Assembly (NCBI GenBank): GCA_038523655.1 | Contig: JBCBJG010000195.1 | Coordinates: 1-6,370 of the forward strand | DNA from: CALHAX01 sp038523655 | Lineage (GTDB): Bacteria > Pseudomonadota > Alphaproteobacteria > Rhizobiales > CALHAX01 | Length of the DNA stretch: 6,370 bases | Direction: 5' to 3' | Shown: positions 1 through 4,926 of the stretch, one piece after another | How the letters are laid out: every line of letters begins with the position of its first letter | How positions within the stretch are numbered: position 1 is the first letter of the stretch | Position numbers and translations under genes: made by a program | The notes under the pieces: generated by a model | The model's database searches: none | Told to the model about the DNA's origin: nothing | The model's input: the letters and a program-made list of their open reading frames with translations, nothing else

Positions 1-391
1 AGCGAACGCGATGCTGTTTGGTGGCGCCGAATTTATCCAGAAAGGCGCTGTCGCCGGTCTGGAACTGTCGATTAGCGAGGAGATGCGCGTTGCGTATCAG
101 AAGCGACGCGATGTGTTTTGCGAGCGTGTGGCCGCTTCGGCAATCCTGAAGGTCGTGCGCCCGGAGAGCGGGATTTTCGTGCTCGTCGATGTGCGGGGAA
201 CGGGGCTCGATGAGACGGAGTTCGCTTGGCGGCTCCTCAAAGAGAAAGCTGTCAGCGCACTTCCGGCGGCCTCGTTTTCAGAGCTGACGGCAGGGTTTGT
301 GCGGATCTCGCTCTGTGCGCCTGATGCGGCGCTTGCCGAAGCGGCAGACCGGATGGCCGCGCTCGCCGCGGAGGTCGTGGACGGCGGATAG
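1..391 (+). CDS. PLP-dependent aminotransferase, AruH-like (C-terminal fragment)
   Basis: This is the 3' end of a class I/II (fold-type I) aminotransferase; the reading frame is open to the left edge, so the Met at 11 is internal and the N-terminal part, including the PLP-binding lysine, lies outside the window. The visible stretch begins (Ala-Asn-Ala)-MLFGGAEFIQKGA, which recalls the MLYGSPEFIQDAA segment of arginine:pyruvate transaminase AruH. It continues with an AYQKRRD helix, a SGIFVLVDVRGTGL strand (AruH: GGMFVMVDIRPTGL) and ends with GFVRISLCAP. The Arg of that last motif (residue 98 counted from the Met at 11) is the expected substrate alpha-carboxylate-binding arginine of the family. 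The loop usually read as PGxxFG is PAASFS here, so the glycines are missing. The family moves an amino group from an amino acid to a keto acid in the cytoplasm. Substrate specificity cannot be fixed from this fragment; arginine is only suggested by resemblance recalled from memory. The next gene begins 186 bases later and is not obviously related in function. Confidence 0.85.
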   Translation, partial: ANAMLFGGAEFIQKGAVAGLELSISEEMRVAYQKRRDVFCERVAASAILKVVRPESGIFVLVDVRGTGLDETEFAWRLLKEKAVSALPAASFSELTAGFVRISLCAPDAALAEAADRMAALAAEVVDGG

Positions 392-560
392 TCGCCTTCC
401 GACAAAGGGACACCCCGCGCCATCAACCGTTCAGCCCCAGCATCCGGGTTGGTGAAGCATCTGAAAACTTGGGGAAAAACGGCGGCATCCCGATAGCTGC
501 CGGCCACGTGCGCGCGGCAAATCACGCTATCCGGCACGCGTGGGCTATTTGGCCCGGGCC

Positions 561-567
561 GAGGGAG
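561..567 (+). promoter_or_regulatory. Ribosome binding site for the phospholipase-like gene
   Basis: GAGGGAG lies 10 bases upstream of the ATG at 578 and contains GGGAG, a good Shine-Dalgarno match. It supports 578 as the start. No convincing -35/-10 pair was found in the 186-base gap (392-577) before it. That gap holds only a 10-base palindrome GGCCCGGGCC at 551-560, next to the ribosome binding site. Confidence 0.6.
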
Positions 568-577
568 CAGCGCTGCC

Positions 578-2329
578 ATGAACCTGTCGACAACCCTGCT
601 CTTTCGTCTGCTGCGCGCAACGCACGCACGCGGCACCCATCACAAACTCGCGCTGGACGCGCTGCTGCATCTCAGAGGTCCAGGGCGAGATGCCTGGCGC
701 CGGCTGTTTCTGTCTCACGCCGAGCTTTATCTCGAAGGGGCGAAGGCGCCTGACCGCGAGTTCAAGGACTTCACCAACCACGTGCTGCACGTGCGTGACG
801 GCTACTGGGGCGGCGCGGCGGAGAAAGCGATGCGCTGGTACGACCATGTGGTCGATGCGCTGGTTGCCGGAGATTTTCCGCGTGCCGTCTACGCCGCCGG
901 GGTGCTGAGCCACTACTACACCGACCCGATCATGCCGTTTCACACGGCCCAGTCGGACGCGGAAAACACGATCCACCGCGCGGTCGAGTGGTCGGTGTCG
1001 AAAAGCTACGATGCGCTCATGGCTCAGATGCGGCGTGACTTCCCGATGCCGGATGTCCCGATCGAGGATCGCGTGGACTGGCTCGCCGATCTCGTCTGCG
1101 ACGGTGCGGAGCTGTCGAACACCTTCTACGAGCGGCTGATCGCGAACTATGATTTTGACCGCGGCGTCGTCGATCCGCCGGCTGGTCTCAATGGCCGGTC
1201 TTCGCGTTTCATGGCTCAGTTGATCGCCTATGCGCAGGTTGGCCAGGCCCGCATTCTGGATCGTGCGTTCGCCGATGCGGGTGTCGCCCCGCCGGAGGTA
1301 TCTCTGACTGCGAAAACGGTGGTCGCGGGACTGCAGATCCCTATCAAATGGGTCCTACGTCGGATGGACGACGCGGCTGACCGGCAGGCTGTCGAGGCGA
1401 TCTACGACGAATTGCAGTCGACCGGTGGCGTCGAGCGTACGCTTCCGGAAGATGAGCGTGTCGTCCGCGACGGGTTCCGCCGGCAGGTCGGTGAGGTGTC
1501 GGCAACGGCGCGCCCGGAATTCCGACCACCGCATCGCGACGGGGTGTTCGATTATGCCTCGGCGTTGAATGCGCGGGTGCCAAAGGTGAACGAGGACGCC
1601 GACGCCGATGCGAGCGACGTTGTGGCTGCGGAAACGCACCACCCCGCATCGGCACGTGCAAGCGTTACCGAAGCCAAGGCGGATATGGCGAAGGCCGCCG
1701 ATGCCGCGAAGCCCTCCGCGCAGACCACCTCAACACCGCTCGAAGACGACGATCCGGTCGCGCAGCTTCGCGCGCGCGCTAAAGAAATGAGCGCGGCTGA
1801 CGAAGCGGGCATCTCTGACAAAGCGGCGGCAGCCGACAGGCCTGCCGGACCGTTCACATACCGGCTGGCGATTGACGACGATGTGGAAGACGGGCCGTCG
1901 GTCGGCCCGAAAACCGCGCTGCGACTGAACAAGATCGGCATTGTTACGGTGCGCGATCTTCTGGAGGCTGATCCGTCCGAGACCGCGGATGCGTTGGATG
2001 TCGGCTACATAACGCCTGCCCTGGTGGCCGATTGGCAAACCCAGGCGCAACTCCAATGCGAGGTGCCAGAGCTGACCGGAACGGCGTCCCAGCTGGCGGT
2101 CGGCGCCGGGGTGCGCACGTGCCGGGCACTCGCAGAAATGGACGCGGACGATCTGCATGCGCTCGTCCGCGCTTTCGCGGAAACCTCAGAAGGAACCCGG
2201 CTCCTGCGCGACCGACCAGCCCCTGCGCGCAAGAAAATCGCCCGGTGGATCGCCAACGCACGCGCCACGATCGCTCATGAGGATCGGGCGATCGATACCA
2301 CCGCAGGCCGAGATCGTAGCGCCGCGTAA
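578..2329 (+). CDS. Zinc-dependent phospholipase C-like protein with C-terminal DUF4332-type domain
   Basis: This 583-residue protein has two modules. The N-terminal module (about 1-240) resembles the zinc-dependent phospholipase C / S1-P1 nuclease fold. It shows H112-x3-D116-x5-H122 (in SHYYTDPIMPFH) followed by H133-x3-E137 (in IHRAVEWS), the same spacing as the HxxxDx5H and HxxxE metal ligands of Bacillus PC-PLC. Candidate remaining ligands are H21/H22, D59 and H68/H71. A helical stretch (about 240-330) leads to an Ala/Asp/Lys-rich, probably disordered linker (about 335-425). The C-terminal module (about 438-562) has two helix-hairpin-helix-like copies, SVGPKTALRLNKIGIVTVRDLL and the LAVGAGVRTCRALAEMD region, with DWQTQAQLQCEVPEL between them, matching the DUF4332 pattern. 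There is no signal peptide or membrane segment, so it is predicted cytoplasmic, unlike the secreted PLCs. The substrate is unknown: phospholipid head-group or nucleic-acid phosphodiester hydrolysis are both possible, and the HhH part could bind DNA or RNA. The domain assignments are fairly secure; the activity is inferred. Confidence 0.8.
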   Translation: MNLSTTLLFRLLRATHARGTHHKLALDALLHLRGPGRDAWRRLFLSHAELYLEGAKAPDREFKDFTNHVLHVRDGYWGGAAEKAMRWYDHVVDALVAGDFPRAVYAAGVLSHYYTDPIMPFHTAQSDAENTIHRAVEWSVSKSYDALMAQMRRDFPMPDVPIEDRVDWLADLVCDGAELSNTFYERLIANYDFDRGVVDPPAGLNGRSSRFMAQLIAYAQVGQARILDRAFADAGVAPPEVSLTAKTVVAGLQIPIKWVLRRMDDAADRQAVEAIYDELQSTGGVERTLPEDERVVRDGFRRQVGEVSATARPEFRPPHRDGVFDYASALNARVPKVNEDADADASDVVAAETHHPASARASVTEAKADMAKAADAAKPSAQTTSTPLEDDDPVAQLRARAKEMSAADEAGISDKAAAADRPAGPFTYRLAIDDDVEDGPSVGPKTALRLNKIGIVTVRDLLEADPSETADALDVGYITPALVADWQTQAQLQCEVPELTGTASQLAVGAGVRTCRALAEMDADDLHALVRAFAETSEGTRLLRDRPAPARKKIARWIANARATIAHEDRAIDTTAGRDRSAA

Positions 2330-2434
2330 GCCGCTCGCCATGAACCTTCACCGCGACGGTTTGCGGCAACCGACACGTTGGCCATTGCCCGATTTTGCGC
2401 GCCTGGGCTAAAGCGTAGCCGCTGTCAGGAAAAC

Positions 2435-2469
2435 TTGACGGTCATCGAAGCGCATCGGCTTTTCTATTC
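2435..2469 (+). promoter_or_regulatory. Possible fdxA promoter
   Basis: TTGACG at 2435-2440, preceded by C, is a good match to the alphaproteobacterial housekeeping -35 element. An AT-richer stretch follows, ending in CTATTC at 2464-2469. The spacing to CTATTC is 23 bases, longer than the usual 16-18, and the alternatives at normal spacing (around 2458-2463) match poorly. It lies 30-65 bases upstream of the fdxA start, a sensible place for its own promoter. This is a weak call; the rest of the 170-base gap shows nothing else. Confidence 0.25.
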
Positions 2470-2499
2470 AGCCGACCGGGGAACGACGAGCGACGCTGC

Positions 2500-2838
2500 A
2501 TGACTTACATCGTCAACGAGAACTGCATCATGTGCAAACACACCGACTGCGTGGAGGTGTGCCCGGTCGACTGCTTCTACGAGGGCGAGAACATGCTCGT
2601 CATTCATCCGGACGAATGCATCGACTGCGGTGTGTGCGAACCTGAGTGCCCCGTGGACGCGATCCAGCCTGATACAGACAAGGGCATCGAGAAGTGGCTC
2701 GAGATCAATCGTGAATACGCCGAGAAGTGGCCGAACCTGACAAACAAGAAGGATGCGCTGCCCGACGCCGAGAAGCATGACGGCGCTGCGGGCAAGTTCG
2801 AGAAATTCTTCTCAGCGGAAGCGGGCGAGGGCGACTGA
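2500..2838 (+). CDS. fdxA: Seven-iron ferredoxin FdxA ([3Fe-4S][4Fe-4S])
   Basis: This 112-residue cytoplasmic electron carrier is very close to Azotobacter vinelandii ferredoxin I. The first half holds all the cluster cysteines. By comparison with that protein, C9, C17 and C50 bind the [3Fe-4S] cluster and C21, C40, C43 and C46 bind the [4Fe-4S] cluster; C12 and C25 are the two extra non-ligand cysteines also found there. The motifs CVEVCPVDCFYEG, HPDECIDCGVC and EPECPVDAI are diagnostic. The C-terminal half has the family's WPNLTNKKDALPDAE segment (Azotobacter WPNITEKKDPLPDAE) and an acidic tail. Full length is normal for alphaproteobacterial FdxA. The start at 2500 is fixed by the conserved MTYIVNENC opening; the ribosome binding site is weak (GGGGAA at 2479-2484 or ACGAG at 2486-2490). 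The physiological partner is unknown. It lies upstream of a CarD-family gene in the same direction, an association known in alphaproteobacteria, but the 510-base gap argues against simple co-transcription. Confidence 0.96.
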   Translation: MTYIVNENCIMCKHTDCVEVCPVDCFYEGENMLVIHPDECIDCGVCEPECPVDAIQPDTDKGIEKWLEINREYAEKWPNLTNKKDALPDAEKHDGAAGKFEKFFSAEAGEGD

Positions 2839-2947
2839 GGCATAGGCTCTCCAGACGGTATATGGCCAGCTCGAGGTGGAACCGGCATACGCCTTACTTG
2901 GACGAAAGCCGAGGCACATCGGATGATCTACCGTTCCCTGATGATTT

Positions 2948-2960
2948 CGCGCCAGGCGCG
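2948..2960. repeat. 13-base odd palindrome CGCGCCAGGCGCG
   Basis: This is a perfect inverted repeat with 6-base arms CGCGCC/GGCGCG around a single A, in the fdxA-carD gap. It could be an operator or a chance GC-rich palindrome. No T-run follows. Confidence 0.4.
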
Positions 2961-2985
2961 GAGACCCTAAGAGCACTGGTCGAAA

Positions 2986-2998
2986 GCAATTGAATTGC
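2986..2998. repeat. 13-base odd palindrome GCAATTGAATTGC
   Basis: This is a perfect inverted repeat with 6-base arms GCAATT/AATTGC around a single G. It is AT-rich in a GC-rich region, which makes it stand out as a possible protein-binding site. It begins 38 bases after the start of the previous palindrome. Confidence 0.4.
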
Positions 2999-3013
2999 GG
3001 TTCCGAGCGGCCA

Positions 3014-3068
3014 GTTCGGGGTAACCGAACGCGTTGATTCGCTTCAGAAACGCCGTTCCGCGCTTCTG
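3014..3068 (+). other. Pair of potential hairpins upstream of carD
   Basis: The first is GTTCGG (3014-3019) / CCGAAC (3025-3030) with a 5-base loop GGTAA, a perfect 6-bp stem. The second is CAGAAACG (3045-3052) / CGCTTCTG (3061-3068), an 8-bp stem with one A-C mismatch and an 8-base loop. They lie 170-220 bases downstream of fdxA and 280-335 bases upstream of carD. They could serve in fdxA mRNA 3' end formation or in an untranslated leader of carD. The role is inferred only from position and pairing. Confidence 0.35.
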
Positions 3069-3332
3069 CTCACCTTAAAATTGTGTTATGTGCCAAGACG
3101 GTGAGGTGAGACGAGCGTGTCTGCGCCGTATCGACGAACGAATCACGAACGTCGGGCGGTATCGCTCTTCCAATTCGGCAAACTACGCACGAAGGCGGCT
3201 ATTCGCTCGCTACGGCGGTGGTGCTGCCATTTGTGCGCCGATGCAATCGGCGTGTCGCGTCAGCCTCCAACATTCGTCGCTCTGTGACAGGGCGGCCACA
3301 CTGTGACTTCCGGCACGTGGCCGGGCAACGAT

Positions 3333-3338
3333 GGTGAG
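3333..3338 (+). promoter_or_regulatory. Ribosome binding site that decides the carD start
   Basis: GGTGAG lies 10 bases upstream of the ATG at 3349. An in-frame ATG at 3331 overlaps this motif and has no Shine-Dalgarno-like sequence of its own (upstream is CCGGGCAACG). The site therefore favours the 390-residue form beginning MAAKKTTAAQ over the 396-residue form beginning MVRPTRMAAK. Confidence 0.6.
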
Positions 3339-3348
3339 ACCTACGCGT

Positions 3349-3972
3349 ATGGCTGCAAAGAAAACAACGGCTGCTCAAACGACCAAAGCCGCAACCCGAC
3401 CTGCAAAGAAGGCGGCGGGCGGCAAGTCGACCGCTTCCGCGAAACCGGCGGCAGCGCGCGCCAAGTCAGTTTCGACGAAGGCCGGTGCCAGCAAAACAGG
3501 CGTTGCGAAGGCCACCGCGGCAAAAGCACCGGCGAAAAAGGTCGCGACCGCGAAGGCGGCGGCGAAGAAACCGGCTTCGGCGGAGACCAAGCCGGCGAAG
3601 AAGACGCCTAGCAAGTCCACGACGAAGGCGGCGAGCAGCAAGTCACCGACCAAAAAGTCACCCGTGAGCGCGGCTGAAAAGACCATGGCGAAAGCTTCTG
3701 CCAAGGCTGCGCCGAAAGCGACGACGAAGTCTGCTTCCAAACCAGCGGCAAAGGCAGCGGCGAAGAAACCCGCCGCCAAGCCAGAACCCAAGGCAGCGGC
3801 TACCAAAGAGCCGGCGGCAAAGTCTGCGGCAGGTGGCAAGGCCACAGCGTCGAAGGCGAGCACGGCAGCGAAGGCTGCGATGGAGCCGGTCAAAAAATCG
3901 CCCAGCCCAGCAAAGCCCGAGGCGGCTCCGAGCAAGCCTGCCAAACCGGCAAAGGCGCCGACCCAGCGCGCA
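3349..3972 (+). repeat. Lys/Ala-rich low-complexity coding repeat (H1-like tail of carD)
   Basis: This part of carD is built from degenerate repeats of Lys-Ala-Ala-Lys-Lys-Pro type. Similar DNA units recur; for example, AAGGCGGCGGCGAAGAAACC (3553-3572) and AAGGCAGCGGCGAAGAAACC (3751-3770) differ at one base. The tract could change length by recombination or slippage. It also creates a long alanine-rich open frame on the opposite strand (3375-3995), which is an artefact of composition. Confidence 0.7.
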
Positions 3973-4521
3973 AGCTTTCGGGTCAACGAGCACATTGTCT
4001 ATCCGGCGCATGGGGTCGGCAAGATCACCGCGATCGAGACCCAGGAAATCGCGGGCATCTCGCTCGAGCTGTTCGTGATCAGCGTCGCTCAGGAAAAAAT
4101 GACCCTCCGCGTGCCGACATCGAAGGCGCAGGATGTCGGGATGCGGAAGCTTTCCGATGACGCAACGATCGAGAAAGCGCTGCACGTGTTGACTGGTCGT
4201 GCTCGGATCAAGCGGACGATGTGGAGCCGACGCGCGCAGGAGTATGAGGCAAAAATCAACTCGGGCGACATTATCCTGATTGCCGAGGTCGTTCGGGATC
4301 TGTACCGGGCGGAGACGCAGCCCGAGCAGTCCTACTCGGAGCGCCAGCTTTACGAAGCAGCGCTCGACCGAATGGCGCGGGAAGTCGCTGCAGTCGAAAA
4401 ACTGGACGAGCAGAACGCAGTGCAGAAAATCACGGGCGTCCTGTCGAAATCGTCGAAGGCGGCGCGTGAAGCGGAAGAGGCCGAGAACACTGGCGACGAC
4501 GCTGCCGAAGCGGCGGCCTGA
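3349..4521 (+). CDS. carD: CarD/CdnL-family transcriptional regulator with histone H1-like N-terminal tail
   Basis: The last 180 or so of 390 residues form a complete CarD/CdnL module. The RNA polymerase-interacting Tudor-like domain runs from about 209 to 265 (FRVNEHIVYPAHGVGKITAIE, then LELFVISV and MTLRVP). The helical DNA-contacting domain runs from about 270 to 372, with MWSRRAQEYEAKINSGD and IAEVVRDLYR. W292 is the tryptophan expected to wedge into the minor groove at the upstream edge of the promoter bubble. Such proteins bind the RNA polymerase beta subunit and stabilise open complexes, often at rRNA and growth genes. Residues 1-208 are almost entirely Lys, Ala, Pro, Ser and Thr, with KPAAK/AKK repeats and S/T-P-x-K motifs (TPSK 86-89, SPTK 99-102, SPAK 186-189), like a histone H1 tail or Pseudomonas AlgP. 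This tail should be disordered and bind DNA nonspecifically. Ordinary alphaproteobacterial CarD proteins are about half this length. An alternative start is ATG 3331 (396 residues). The CarD assignment is secure; the tail's function is inferred. Confidence 0.95.
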   Translation: MAAKKTTAAQTTKAATRPAKKAAGGKSTASAKPAAARAKSVSTKAGASKTGVAKATAAKAPAKKVATAKAAAKKPASAETKPAKKTPSKSTTKAASSKSPTKKSPVSAAEKTMAKASAKAAPKATTKSASKPAAKAAAKKPAAKPEPKAAATKEPAAKSAAGGKATASKASTAAKAAMEPVKKSPSPAKPEAAPSKPAKPAKAPTQRASFRVNEHIVYPAHGVGKITAIETQEIAGISLELFVISVAQEKMTLRVPTSKAQDVGMRKLSDDATIEKALHVLTGRARIKRTMWSRRAQEYEAKINSGDIILIAEVVRDLYRAETQPEQSYSERQLYEAALDRMAREVAAVEKLDEQNAVQKITGVLSKSSKAAREAEEAENTGDDAAEAAA

Positions 4522-4666
4522 TCGTTACGATCGACGTGCCGAGTGATCTGTGCACGGGAGCGGGTCAGCTTTCGTCCCATTCGCGTTGGATCGACGTGGA
4601 TGATGGCCGGCAAGGCTTGCAATTCGAGGCACGACGACGGTCCAAGACCACACACGCTGACTGGTT

Positions 4667-4691
4667 GCGAGCAGGGAGATTTCCTGCTCGC
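4667..4691. terminator. Strong hairpin, possible bidirectional terminator
   Basis: GCGAGCAGGGA (4667-4677) and TTCCTGCTCGC (4681-4691) pair over 11 bp, with one G-T wobble and a 3-base GAT loop; the outer 9 bp are perfect. It lies 146 bases beyond the carD stop, between convergent genes, where a shared transcription stop would be expected. Neither strand has a T-run after the stem, so it is not a textbook intrinsic terminator. It could be a 3'-end-stabilising structure instead. Confidence 0.4.
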
Positions 4692-4875
4692 CGATACGCG
4701 CCTTTGGACCGACGGCTTGGCTGAGTAGATCGCTGCTGGGCCCGTGGCCCGCGCCCGCATGTTGGTTGTGACACGCTCCTAAGTGCGGGTTTTCTGATCA
4801 AGTGAGCAGGCTGCAGGTTTTTCCGCCCCGGTGTGACTCACGAATGCGCGGCCGTAGCGTCGGTGTCGTGGCGAT

Positions 4876-4895
4876 GTGATCAGCACCCTGATCGC
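4876..4895. repeat. Hairpin beyond the end of the thermonuclease-like gene
   Basis: GATCAG (4878-4883) and CTGATC (4888-4893) form a perfect 6-bp stem with loop CACC, extendable by a T-G wobble and one G-C pair. It lies about 30 bases past the stop of the minus-strand gene, where a transcript end might be. There is no T-run on the minus strand after it. Confidence 0.3.
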
Positions 4896-4926
4896 GCGTC
4901 GGTGCTCGCTGACGAGACGACGGTCG

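Larger units (their letters stand above)
2839..3348. other. 510-base intergenic region between fdxA and carD
   Basis: No convincing gene was found. An open frame at 3088-3306 (72 residues) lacks a ribosome binding site, resembles nothing I know and runs nearly to the carD start. The region contains two 13-base odd palindromes, CGCGCCAGGCGCG (2948-2960) and GCAATTGAATTGC (2986-2998), and two hairpin-forming sequences (3014-3030 and 3045-3068). None is followed by a T-run, so no canonical terminator for fdxA is visible. An AT-rich patch at about 3073-3091 (CTTAAAATTGTGTTATGTG) is the likeliest place for a carD promoter -10 element, but no good -35 pairs with it. The leader of carD may therefore be about 250 bases long. 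Confidence 0.5.
4522..4926. other. Convergent intergenic region, carD to thermonuclease-like gene
   Basis: Four hundred bases lie between two genes that face each other. Short open frames here (for example 4543-4728) have no recognisable product or ribosome binding site. The notable contents are the hairpins at 4667-4691 and 4876-4895, and a small repeat GATCG-TTA-CGATC at 4520-4532 that overlaps the carD stop codon. Nothing resembling a tRNA or known small RNA was recognised. Confidence 0.5.

Noticed and set aside
97..636. 179-residue minus-strand open frame opposite the aminotransferase
   Set aside because: It overlaps a clearly recognised aminotransferase fragment and the start of the phospholipase-like gene; its Ser/Ala/Arg-rich product matches nothing known.
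1552..1941. 129-residue Ser/Ala-rich minus-strand open frame
   Set aside because: It lies wholly opposite the low-complexity linker of the phospholipase-like gene and mirrors its composition.
3088..3306. 72-residue open frame upstream of carD
   Set aside because: No ribosome binding site, no recognised family, Arg- and Ser-rich composition typical of an off-frame reading in GC-rich DNA.
3349..3972. Possible separate histone H1-like gene upstream of carD
   Set aside because: There is no stop codon between the basic tail and the CarD module; both are in one uninterrupted frame, so they form one protein.
3375..3995. 206-residue alanine-rich open frame on the minus strand opposite carD
   Set aside because: It is the complement of the Lys/Ala-rich carD tail; its hydrophobic Ala/Phe/Gly repeats arise from reading AAG/GCG codons backwards. 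There is no independent evidence of a gene.
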